From Pseudomonas sp. ZH-FAD (GTDB lineage: Bacteria; Pseudomonadota; Gammaproteobacteria; Pseudomonadales; Pseudomonadaceae): a stretch of DNA of 64,000 nucleotides. Of this stretch, positions 17,095 to 24,999 are shown piece after piece. The position numbers were made by a program, and so were the translations under genes. Where the stretch lies: the NCBI RefSeq assembly GCF_002803095.1, contig NZ_PGLR01000027.1:24427-88426 (forward strand), given 5' to 3'. Numbering within the stretch: the stretch's first letter is position 1; each line of letters starts with the position of its first letter. A model generated the notes under the pieces. That model was not told the DNA's origin. It was given only the letters and a program-made list of their open reading frames with translations, and ran no database searches.

Positions 17095-17112
17095 GTTAAG
17101 TTTTGATGACCG
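17095..17112 (-). promoter_or_regulatory. weak Pho-box-like element upstream of the Na/Pi operon
   Basis: On the minus strand CGGTCAT, four bases, then ACTTAAC. The first repeat matches well and the second poorly. A CAGCAT hexamer lies 10 bases further, the same geometry as the two better Pho boxes in the window. This is a tentative call supported mainly by gene function. Confidence 0.35.
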
Positions 17113-17113
17113 C

Positions 17114-17716
17114 TCAGCTACCGTTGGTCTCGCGCCACAGCCAGGCCAGATAGAGCAGGGCGGGTTGCTGGGCATGCAGCACAAGCGGGCCGGGCAGGCT
17201 TTCCAGCAGCAACCCCTGGCCGATTTCCAGCGAGCGCATTTCACCATCCGCCAGCCGGCATTCCACGGCCGCGCCAGCCTGACACCAGAGCAGCATCACC
17301 TCGGCATCGTTCTCCACCTCCTGCTGCCCATGCAGCGGTAGCGGGACGAGGCGATGGCGCCAGGCGCCGCGGCGAGTCATCAGATTGAGGTCGCCGACCG
17401 GGCCGTCCACCAGCGCCGCGGTGATCGCCTCCTCGCCAGCAAACGCCGCCACCGCGCCGCCGGCGTGCAGCTCCTCGATCCATCCGTCGCCACGCTGCAG
17501 GCGCAACCCCGCGCCACTCAGAAGCGCCAGGCTGCGATCGACGCCGGCGAAGGTCGAGAACGGGCCCGCCGCGCCGACCCGCGCGCTGCTGATGCGCCAG
17601 GCGAAATCCTCCAGCCCGGCGCCCGTCGGCGCGATGGCCAGTTCCAGGGTTTCGCCGCCGCCGTTCTTCCAGGGCATGACGCGAGCGGTGGCGAGGTCGA
17701 GCAGGGTGCAGGGCAT
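17114..17716 (-). CDS. hutD: HutD family protein
   Basis: The 200-residue protein is a cupin-like HutD: MPWKNGGGETLELA near residue 14, then FAWRISSARVGAAGPFS and FAGVDRSLALLSG. HutD is conserved in hut loci and in P. fluorescens limits maximal hut expression; its biochemical activity is uncertain. It is divergent from hutI. Its start codon lies 12 bases from a HutC-type palindrome, so both arms of the locus should respond to HutC. Confidence 0.9.
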   Translation of the reverse strand: MPCTLLDLATARVMPWKNGGGETLELAIAPTGAGLEDFAWRISSARVGAAGPFSTFAGVDRSLALLSGAGLRLQRGDGWIEELHAGGAVAAFAGEEAITAALVDGPVGDLNLMTRRGAWRHRLVPLPLHGQQEVENDAEVMLLWCQAGAAVECRLADGEMRSLEIGQGLLLESLPGPLVLHAQQPALLYLAWLWRETNGS

Positions 17717-17727
17717 GCTTTCTCCAA

Positions 17728-17739
17728 ATGTATATACAT
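17728..17739. promoter_or_regulatory. HutC-type operator on the hutD side
   Basis: ATGTATATACAT is a perfect 12-base palindrome sharing the TGTATATACA core with the hutI-side site. HutC (GntR family, urocanate-responsive) is encoded at the other end of the cluster. The position just upstream of hutD suits repression. Confidence 0.72.
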
Positions 17740-17887
17740 AATCGTGAAGCGACGAATGGCAGCTATCAATGGCGCTGGCGCGCAGTCTCTATCTGCCAGA
17801 CTTAGCGGCTCTATATCAGGTGCTTCGCCCGTCAAGTGGGCAGCGCTCGCCGCCGGATGACCACCTGGTCAGACGAGCCTGCATGGC

Positions 17888-17916
17888 TTGACGGCCGATC
17901 GAACCACTCATATTGT
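17888..17916 (+). promoter_or_regulatory. sigma-70 promoter of the hutI operon
   Basis: TTGACG (17888-17893), 17 bases, TATTGT (17911-17916). The -10 box overlaps the HutC-type operator, so repressor binding would block open-complex formation. Confidence 0.6.
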
Positions 17917-17924
17917 ATATACAA
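17913..17924. promoter_or_regulatory. HutC-type operator on the hutI side
   Basis: TTGTATATACAA is a perfect 12-base palindrome, 19 bases upstream of the hutI ATG. With the copy at 17728-17739 it brackets the divergent promoter region. Confidence 0.75.
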
Positions 17925-17943
17925 AACAAGCAGGGAGAATCCC

Positions 17944-19161
17944 ATGCCGACGCAATCAACTTCGAAACAGCTGTGGCGCGATGTGCAGGTCTTCGATGGC
18001 CTGGTGCAGCTGAGCGAGGCGATGACCGTGCTGGTCGAGGACGGGCGCATCGCCGGTCTGTGGCCGGCGCGCGAGTTCAACGAGGCGCGTGCCGAGGGCG
18101 CCGCCTGCGCCGGCCGCGGCGGAGTGATGACCCCCGGCCTGGTCGACTGCCACACCCATCTCGTCTACGCCGGAAACCGCGCCGGCGAGTTCGAGCAGCG
18201 CCTGGAAGGCGTCAGCTACGAAGAGATCGCCCGCGCCGGTGGCGGCATCCTCAGCAGCGTGCGCGCCACTCGCGTGGCCAGCGAGGACGAACTGATCGCC
18301 GCCAGCCTGCCGCGCCTCGACGCGCTGCTGGCCGATGGCGTGACCACGGTGGAGATCAAGTCCGGTTACGGCCTGACCGTCGCCGATGAGCTGAAGATGC
18401 TGCGCGTAGCCCGCCGCCTCGGCCAGCTGCGCCCGGTGCGGGTGCTCACCACGCTGCTCGGCGCCCACGCGCTGCCGCCGGAATACGCCGGCCGCGCCGA
18501 CGACTACGTGAGCCTGGTCTGCGACGAGATGATTCCGGCCGCCGCAGCCGAAGGCCTGGCCGATGCGGTGGACGTGTTCTGCGAAGGCATCGGCTTCTCC
18601 CCGGCACAGTGCGAGCGCATCTATCAGGCTGCTCAGGCTCATGGCCTGGCGATCAAGGCGCATGTCGAGCAGCTGTCCAATCTGGGCGGCAGCGCCCTGG
18701 CCGCGCGTTACGGTGCGCTGTCGGCCGACCATATCGAATACCTCGACGAGGCCGGCGTGTGCGCCATGGCCGAAGCCGGCACCGTTGCCGTGCTGCTGCC
18801 CGGCGCCTTCCACGTGCTGCGCGAAACCCAGCTGCCGCCAATCGAACTGCTGCGCCAATACGGCGTACCGATGGCCGTGGCCAGCGACGCCAACCCCGGC
18901 ACCTCGCCGATCTGCATGCCCACGCTGATGGCCAACCTGGCCTGCACCCTGTTCCGGCTGACCCCGCGCGAAGCGCTGAGCGGCATGACCGCCCAGGCCG
19001 CCCGCGCTCTAGGCCGCCTCGACCTGGGGCGGATCGAGGTCGGCGCGCCTGCCGACCTGTGCCTGTGGGACATCCAGCAACCGGCCGAACTGGCCTATGC
19101 GGTGCAGGCCGGGCGCCTGCGCCAGCGCGTTTTCAATGGAGAAGTGGTTTATGCACGCTGA
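17944..19161 (+). CDS. hutI: imidazolonepropionase HutI
   Basis: This metal-dependent amidohydrolase opens imidazolonepropionate to formimidoylglutamate, step three of histidine breakdown. The 405-residue product has the metal ligands HxH in VDCHTHLVYAG, the KSGYGLT segment, KAHVEQLS and ASDANPGT. The frame is open to 17836, but the start MPTQSTSK follows an AGGGAGAA ribosome site and lies downstream of the promoter. The stop overlaps the hutG start. Confidence 0.95.
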   Translation: MPTQSTSKQLWRDVQVFDGLVQLSEAMTVLVEDGRIAGLWPAREFNEARAEGAACAGRGGVMTPGLVDCHTHLVYAGNRAGEFEQRLEGVSYEEIARAGGGILSSVRATRVASEDELIAASLPRLDALLADGVTTVEIKSGYGLTVADELKMLRVARRLGQLRPVRVLTTLLGAHALPPEYAGRADDYVSLVCDEMIPAAAAEGLADAVDVFCEGIGFSPAQCERIYQAAQAHGLAIKAHVEQLSNLGGSALAARYGALSADHIEYLDEAGVCAMAEAGTVAVLLPGAFHVLRETQLPPIELLRQYGVPMAVASDANPGTSPICMPTLMANLACTLFRLTPREALSGMTAQAARALGRLDLGRIEVGAPADLCLWDIQQPAELAYAVQAGRLRQRVFNGEVVYAR

Positions 19162-20086
19162 CCGTCATTGCATGAGCGCCTGGACCGGCCGCACCGATCC
19201 CGAAACCGACAGCGCGCGCTGGCACCAGCGCATCCGCTCGCTCAGCGAAGCCAGCGAGCCGGGCCTGGCCCTGCTCGGCTTCGCCTGCGACGAGGGTGTG
19301 CGCCGCAACCATGGCCGTGTCGGCGCCGCCGGCGCGCCGTCGAGCGTGCGCAAGGCGCTGGCCAACCTTGCCTGGCATCGCCAGGCGCCGGCCTATGACG
19401 CCGGTGACGTCACCTGCGAGGACGGCGACCTGGAAGCGGCGCAGGCCCGCCTCGGTCGCAACGTCTGTGCGCTGCTGGATGCCGGCCACCTGCCGCTGGT
19501 AATCGGCGGCGGCCACGAGGTGGCCTTCGGCAGCTGGTCCGGTCTGGCCGAACACCTGTCCGGTAACCACGCCCCGAAGATTGGCATCGTCAACTTCGAC
19601 GCCCATTTCGATCTGCGCGACCCGGCCCATGTGCATTCCTCCGGCACCCCCTTCGCGCAGATCGCCGAGCAGTGCGCCGCGCGCGGCTGGCCGTTCCGCT
19701 ACGCCTGCCTGGGCGTCAGCCGCGCCAGCAACACCCGCGCGCTGTTTTCTCGCGCCGCCGAGCTGAACGTGCTGGTACGCGAGGATCACGAAATTCGCGA
19801 GTCGACTCTCGATGCTATCGGCACAGAGCTGGACGCCTTCGCCGCCGAGTGCGACGCGCTCTACCTGACCATCGACATCGACGTGCTGCCGGCCTGCGAG
19901 GCTCCCGGCGTCAGCGCCCCGGCCGCGCGCGGGGTACGCCTGGAGCTGCTCGAACCGCTGATCGAACGACTCAAGGCCAGCGGCAAGCTGCGCCTGGCCG
20001 ACCTGGCCGAGATCAACCCGCAATACGACATCGACAACCGCACCGCCAAGGTGGCGGCGCGGCTGATTCATCTGCTCAGCCTCTGA
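19151..20086 (+). CDS. hutG: formimidoylglutamase HutG (arginase family)
   Basis: This manganese enzyme hydrolyses formimidoylglutamate to glutamate and formamide. The 311-residue product shows the ureohydrolase metal motifs: GGGHE, NFDAHFDLR and TIDIDVLP. It is therefore the arginase-type HutG (EC 3.5.3.8), not the unrelated N-formylglutamate deformylase also called HutG in many pseudomonads. The ATG overlaps the hutI stop by 11 bases; a second in-frame ATG at 19172 is possible. No hutF is present in the window. Confidence 0.92.
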   Translation: MHADRHCMSAWTGRTDPETDSARWHQRIRSLSEASEPGLALLGFACDEGVRRNHGRVGAAGAPSSVRKALANLAWHRQAPAYDAGDVTCEDGDLEAAQARLGRNVCALLDAGHLPLVIGGGHEVAFGSWSGLAEHLSGNHAPKIGIVNFDAHFDLRDPAHVHSSGTPFAQIAEQCAARGWPFRYACLGVSRASNTRALFSRAAELNVLVREDHEIRESTLDAIGTELDAFAAECDALYLTIDIDVLPACEAPGVSAPAARGVRLELLEPLIERLKASGKLRLADLAEINPQYDIDNRTAKVAARLIHLLSL

Positions 20087-20112
20087 GCGCCGAACAACAA
20101 GAGGAACCTGCT

Positions 20113-21774
20113 GTGACCACCAAGTACCGCGACATCGAAATCCGCGCTCCGCGCGGCAACACGCTCACCGCCAAGAGCTGGCTGACCGAAGCGCCGCTGC
20201 GCATGCTGATGAACAACCTCGACCCGGACGTGGCCGAGAACCCCAAGGAACTGGTGGTGTACGGCGGCATCGGCCGCGCCGCGCGCAACTGGGAGTGCTT
20301 TGATGCGATCGTCGAGACCCTCAAGGAGCTGAACGACGACGAGACCCTGCTGGTGCAGTCCGGCAAGCCGGTCGGCGTGTTCAAGACCCACAGCAACGCC
20401 CCGCGCGTGCTGATCGCCAACTCCAACCTGGTGCCGCACTGGGCGAGCTGGGAGCACTTCAACGAGCTGGATGCCAAGGGCCTGGCCATGTACGGCCAGA
20501 TGACCGCCGGCAGCTGGATCTACATCGGCAGCCAGGGCATCGTCCAGGGCACCTATGAAACCTTCGTCGAAGCCGGTCGCCAGCACTACGGCGGCAACCT
20601 CAAGGGCCGCTGGGTGCTGACCGCCGGCCTCGGTGGCATGGGCGGCGCCCAGCCGCTGGCCGCTACCCTGGCCGGCGCCTGCTCGCTGAACATCGAATGC
20701 CAGCAGAGCAGCATCGATTTCCGCCTGCGCAGCCGTTACGTCGACGAGCAGGCCACTGATCTGGACGACGCCCTGGCGCGCATCGCCAAGTACACCGCTG
20801 AAGGCAAGGCCATCTCCGTCGCCCTGCTGGGAAACGCTGCCGAGATCCTGCCGGAACTGGTACGCCGTGGCGTGCGCCCGGACATGGTCACCGACCAGAC
20901 CAGCGCCCACGACCCGCTCAACGGCTACCTGCCGATCGGCTGGAGCTGGGCCGAATACAAGGATCGTGCAGCCACCGATCCGGCGGGCGTGGTCAAGGCC
21001 GCCAAGCAGTCCATGGCCGTGCACGTCAAAGCCATGCTCGACTTCCAGAAGATGGGCGTGCCGACCTTCGACTATGGCAACAACATCCGCCAGATGGCGA
21101 AAGAGGAGGGCGTGGCCAACGCCTTCGACTTCCCCGGCTTCGTCCCGGCCTATATCCGCCCGCTGTTCTGTCGCGGCATCGGCCCGTTCCGCTGGGCGGC
21201 GCTGTCCGGCAACCCCGAGGACATCTACAAGACTGACGCCAAGGTCAAGGAACTGATCCCGGACGACGCTCACCTGCATCGCTGGCTGGACATGGCCCGC
21301 GAGCGCATCAGCTTCCAGGGCCTGCCGGCGCGTATCTGCTGGGTCGGTCTGGGCCTGCGTGCCAAGCTCGGCCTGGCCTTTAACGAGATGGTGCGTTCGG
21401 GTGAACTGAGCGCGCCTATCGTGATCGGTCGCGACCACCTGGACAGCGGCTCGGTGTCCAGCCCCAACCGCGAGACCGAGGCGATGCAGGACGGCTCCGA
21501 CGCCGTGTCCGACTGGCCGCTGCTCAACGCCCTGCTCAATACCGCCAGCGGCGCGACCTGGGTGTCCTTGCACCATGGCGGCGGCGTAGGCATGGGCTTC
21601 TCCCAGCATTCGGGCATGGTCATCGTCTGCGATGGCACCGATGAAGCCGCCGCGCGCATTGCCCGGGTGCTGACCAACGATCCGGGCACCGGCGTGATGC
21701 GTCATGCCGACGCCGGCTACCAGATCGCCATCGACTGCGCCAAGGAACAGGGCCTGAAGCTGCCGATGATCTGA
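20113..21774 (+). CDS. hutU: urocanate hydratase HutU
   Basis: This enzyme uses tightly bound NAD to hydrate urocanate to imidazolonepropionate. The 553-residue product is full length, with VVYGGIGRAARNWECFD, the NAD-binding GLGGMGGAQPLA, VTDQTSAHDPLNGYLP, and FCRGIGPFRWAALSG. The start is GTG, preceded by AAGAGGAA; the only ATGs further in are inside conserved sequence. The long open frame upstream is antisense-free noise within hutG. It follows hutG by 26 bases. Confidence 0.96.
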   Translation: MTTKYRDIEIRAPRGNTLTAKSWLTEAPLRMLMNNLDPDVAENPKELVVYGGIGRAARNWECFDAIVETLKELNDDETLLVQSGKPVGVFKTHSNAPRVLIANSNLVPHWASWEHFNELDAKGLAMYGQMTAGSWIYIGSQGIVQGTYETFVEAGRQHYGGNLKGRWVLTAGLGGMGGAQPLAATLAGACSLNIECQQSSIDFRLRSRYVDEQATDLDDALARIAKYTAEGKAISVALLGNAAEILPELVRRGVRPDMVTDQTSAHDPLNGYLPIGWSWAEYKDRAATDPAGVVKAAKQSMAVHVKAMLDFQKMGVPTFDYGNNIRQMAKEEGVANAFDFPGFVPAYIRPLFCRGIGPFRWAALSGNPEDIYKTDAKVKELIPDDAHLHRWLDMARERISFQGLPARICWVGLGLRAKLGLAFNEMVRSGELSAPIVIGRDHLDSGSVSSPNRETEAMQDGSDAVSDWPLLNALLNTASGATWVSLHHGGGVGMGFSQHSGMVIVCDGTDEAAARIARVLTNDPGTGVMRHADAGYQIAIDCAKEQGLKLPMI

Positions 21775-21788
21775 GCATCGAGCGCAAC

Positions 21789-21825
21789 GCCGGTGCCGCG
21801 GGCGGCAGAGGTCCGCGGCACCGGC
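21789..21825 (+). terminator. strong hairpin between hutU and the BCCT gene
   Basis: GCCGGTGCCGCGG and CCGCGGCACCGGC pair perfectly over 13 bases around an 11-base loop. Only a weak pyrimidine tract (CTTTCTT) follows, so it is more likely a partial terminator or a 3' stabiliser for hutIGU mRNA than a complete stop. Confidence 0.55.
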
Positions 21826-21863
21826 AGCTTTCTTAACGCTGTTCCCAACAAAGGCAGGCAACA

Positions 21864-23459
21864 ATGAATACAAGTAGCCGCAAGCGCCTGAACGTGGGGG
21901 TGTTCGTCCCCGCCTTCACCATCATTCTTCTCGCGGTCGTCCTGGGGCTGGTCGACAACGAGGCTCTGGTCAAGGTGGCCAAGGGCATCTTCTACTTCTC
22001 TCTGGTCGATTTCGCCTGGCTCTATCAGCTGTTGGCCATTTCGGCACTGGCGGTCACCGTCTACATCTTCTTCTCCAAGGCCGGCGACATTCGTCTGGGC
22101 GGGGCGCATGCCAAACCGGCGTTTTCCATGGCCACCACCTTCGCCATGGCGCTGACCGGCGGCATCGCCACCGGCGTGGTGACCTACTCGGTCAACGAGC
22201 CGATCATCTACCTGGGCAACGTCTACGGCGAGATCGGCAACCAGTCCTTCGCCCCCGGCAGTGCCGAGGCGGCGATCTTCGCCCTGGCGCGCTGCTTCCA
22301 TAACTGGAGCTTCATTCCCTACGCCATGTATTCGGTGGTCGGCCTGATGATCGGCTACATGCACTACAACCGCCGCCAGGCGTTCTCCATCGCCTCGACC
22401 CTGATTCCGGTGATCGGCCGTCACGAACAGCGGCCGCTGGTGCGCTCGCTGGTCAACGTGGTGGCGGTACTGGCCATCGCCCTCGGCCTGGCCTCGTCGC
22501 TCGGCGCCGGCCTGGCGCTGATCAGCTCGGGCATCGAATCGCAGTACGGCATCCGCCCGACGCCGCTGACCTGGCTGCTGCTGACCTTGGTGATCGCGGC
22601 GATCTTCATCGCCTCGGCGCTGTCGGGGCTCAAGCGCGGCATTCGCGTGCTGTCGTCGATCAATGCCTACATCTTCTACGCCTTCGTGATCATCCTGCTG
22701 GTGGTCGGGCCGATCAGCTACATCCTCAGCCTGTCGACCACCTCCTTGGGCTACTGGCTGAACAACTTCTTCCTCTGGTCGTTCGACACCAAGGAGTCTG
22801 GCGGCGAGGCGCTGGTGACCTGGTGGACCATGTACGACTGGTCGATCTGGATCGCCTACGCGCCGCTGATGGGGCTGTTCCTCGCCCGCATCTCCTACGG
22901 CCGCACCCTGCGTGAGTTCCTGGTGATCAACTGGATCCTGCCGTCGCTGTTCGGCATCGTCTGGTTTGCCATCTGGGGCAGCTCGGCGATCAAATGGCAG
23001 CTCGACGGCACCCTCGACCTGGTGCGCATCGTCAGCGAGAGCGGTGCGGTGGCGGGGCTCTGGGGCTTCCTCCAGCACCTGCCGCTGGCGGTGATCCTGG
23101 TACCGCTGGCGATCTTCACCCTGATCATTTCCTTCGCCACTGCGGCCGACTCGATGACCTCCACCATCGCCTCGATCTGCACCCACGACATCCGCGCGGA
23201 CGAGGAATCGCCGAAGCGGCAGAAGGTGATCTGGGGCCTGTCGATCGGTGCCATCGCCTTCATCATGGTCGCCTACGGCGGCGGCGCGCAGGGCGTCGAG
23301 GGCATCAAGTACCTGGCCGCGGCTGGTGGTTTCAGCGTGCTGTTCCTGTTCATCCTGATCGTCGCCGCGGCAGCGCGGGTGTTTATCTTCAAGCGTCACG
23401 AGCCGAACGGCGAACGAGTCGACGAGCCGGCGCCGCTGGCGGGAGTGGTCAATGAATAG
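21864..23459 (+). CDS. BCCT family transporter in the hut cluster
   Basis: The 531-residue inner-membrane protein has about twelve hydrophobic segments and the BCCT signature in WIAYAPLMGLFLARISYGRT. Classic members import glycine betaine or choline. In the corresponding tryptophan-box stretch of BetP (WWISW), this protein reads IWIAY, so two of three box tryptophans are changed. That argues for a substrate other than a typical betaine, with urocanate or histidine likely from context. It overlaps hutH1 by eight bases, indicating translational coupling. Confidence 0.86.
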   Translation: MNTSSRKRLNVGVFVPAFTIILLAVVLGLVDNEALVKVAKGIFYFSLVDFAWLYQLLAISALAVTVYIFFSKAGDIRLGGAHAKPAFSMATTFAMALTGGIATGVVTYSVNEPIIYLGNVYGEIGNQSFAPGSAEAAIFALARCFHNWSFIPYAMYSVVGLMIGYMHYNRRQAFSIASTLIPVIGRHEQRPLVRSLVNVVAVLAIALGLASSLGAGLALISSGIESQYGIRPTPLTWLLLTLVIAAIFIASALSGLKRGIRVLSSINAYIFYAFVIILLVVGPISYILSLSTTSLGYWLNNFFLWSFDTKESGGEALVTWWTMYDWSIWIAYAPLMGLFLARISYGRTLREFLVINWILPSLFGIVWFAIWGSSAIKWQLDGTLDLVRIVSESGAVAGLWGFLQHLPLAVILVPLAIFTLIISFATAADSMTSTIASICTHDIRADEESPKRQKVIWGLSIGAIAFIMVAYGGGAQGVEGIKYLAAAGGFSVLFLFILIVAAAARVFIFKRHEPNGERVDEPAPLAGVVNE

Positions 23460-24987
23460 TCAGGCAGAGATCCTCATCGGCGACGGCGCGGCCGACTGGC
23501 AGCAGGTGGTGGCCGTGGCCCGCCAGCGCCAGCCGCTGCGCCTGTCCGATAGTGCCTGGGCGCGTATCGACGAGGCGCGCGCGGCGGTCCTGGCCATGGC
23601 CGGTTCCGGCAAGGCCCATTACGGCATCAATACCGGGCTCGGCGCGCTATGCAACGTGGTGTTGGCGGTTGACGAGCTGCAGCGCCTGTCGCGCCATACC
23701 CTGATGAGCCACGCCTGTGGCATCGGCGAGCCGCTGCGCGCCGAGCAAGTGCGGGCGATCATGTGCTGTGCGGTGGTCAACTACAGCCATGGCCATTCGG
23801 GCATCAGCCGTCAGGTGGTGGAGGGGCTGCTGCAGATGCTCAACCACGATCTGGTGCCGGTGGTACCGGCGCAGGGCTCGGTCGGCTATCTCGCGCACAT
23901 GGCGCATATCGGCCTGGCCCTGCTCGGTGTCGGCGAGGTGGATCTGGCCGGCCGTCGCGTCGACGCCGGCGAGGCACTGCAGGCCATCGGCCTGGCGCCG
24001 CTGACGCTGGGGCCCAAGGACGGCCTGAGCCTGGTCAACGGCACCCCGGCGATGACCGGACTGGCCTGCCTGGCCCTGGCCGACGCCTATGCTCTGGCGG
24101 ACTGGGCCGATATCGTCGCGGCGATGAGTTTCGAGGCGCTTGGCTGCCAGCTCGATGCCATCGACCCGGCCGCGATCCAGCGCAAGGCACATGTCGGCAT
24201 GCAGCGCAGCGCCGCCAATCTGCGCTGTCTGCTGGACGGCAGCCGGGTGCTCGAGCTCACTCAGGGCGAGCGCCTGCAGGATGCTTTGAGCCTGCGTTCG
24301 ATTCCCCAGGTGCACGGCGCCTGCCGCGACCAGTTGCGGCATGCCGCGCAGCAGGTGGGTGACGAGCTCAACTCGGCCACCGACAACCCGCTGGTGGTGC
24401 GCCATGGCGAGGGCCACCGGATCATCTCCCAGGCCAACCCCCACGGCGAATCGGTGGCGATGGCCTGCGACCTGCTGGCCATCGCCGTGTGCGAGTGGAG
24501 CAGCATCGCCGAGCGCCGCATCTTCCGCCTGGTGACGCCGCAGGCCAACAGTCTGCCGCCGTTCCTCACCGCCGAGGGTGGGGTCAAGTCGGGGAAGATG
24601 ATCGCCCAGTACAGCGCCGCCTCGCTGGTGGCGGACAACAAGCGCCTGGCGCTGCCGGCGGTGACCGACAACTTCCTCACCTCGGGCCTGCAGGAGGATC
24701 ACCTGAGCCTGGGCGAGAGCGCTGCGCTGAAGCTGGACAAGGCGCTCGACAATGCCTTCCAGGTGCTCGCCATCGAATACCTGCTGGCCGCTCAGGCCTT
24801 CGATTTCATCGCCGCCCGGCCTTTCGGCGCCGGCACCGGACGCGCCTGGCAGAAACTGCGCGAACGGATCGCCCACTACACCGAAGAACACCCGCTGCAC
24901 CTGGATATCCGCGCCAGCTACCAGCTGCTGCGCGACCCCCGTACCCTGGCCGAGCTGCGCGAGCAGCTGGCCCCCATCGACTGTTGA
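23452..24987 (+). CDS. histidine ammonia-lyase paralogue without the MIO motif (HutH1-like)
   Basis: The 511-residue protein is clearly of the aromatic ammonia-lyase fold: HYGINTGLG, MSHACGIGEP, LVNGTPAMT and LQEDHLSLGE are conserved. The loop that forms the MIO prosthetic group is shortened. GSVG (residues 142-145) runs directly into YLAHMAHIGLALLG, whereas the neighbour has GSVG-ASG-DLAPLAHM. Exactly three residues (ASG) are missing in frame. The QDPYSLR motif reads QDALSLR (catalytic Tyr to Leu) and the NFHAEP loop reads NPHGES. It cannot use the usual MIO chemistry. It may have another reaction, or bind substrate or a partner. It is coupled to the BCCT gene and precedes hutH2 by 12 bases. 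Confidence 0.9.
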   Translation: MNSQAEILIGDGAADWQQVVAVARQRQPLRLSDSAWARIDEARAAVLAMAGSGKAHYGINTGLGALCNVVLAVDELQRLSRHTLMSHACGIGEPLRAEQVRAIMCCAVVNYSHGHSGISRQVVEGLLQMLNHDLVPVVPAQGSVGYLAHMAHIGLALLGVGEVDLAGRRVDAGEALQAIGLAPLTLGPKDGLSLVNGTPAMTGLACLALADAYALADWADIVAAMSFEALGCQLDAIDPAAIQRKAHVGMQRSAANLRCLLDGSRVLELTQGERLQDALSLRSIPQVHGACRDQLRHAAQQVGDELNSATDNPLVVRHGEGHRIISQANPHGESVAMACDLLAIAVCEWSSIAERRIFRLVTPQANSLPPFLTAEGGVKSGKMIAQYSAASLVADNKRLALPAVTDNFLTSGLQEDHLSLGESAALKLDKALDNAFQVLAIEYLLAAQAFDFIAARPFGAGTGRAWQKLRERIAHYTEEHPLHLDIRASYQLLRDPRTLAELREQLAPIDC

Positions 24988-24999
24988 GGTAGTAGAGTC

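Noticed and set aside
23875..23889. Possible sequencing error or frameshift at the missing ASG in the first hutH
   Set aside because: The loss is exactly nine bases, the frame is kept for the full 511 residues, and other catalytic residues are also changed, so it looks genuine.
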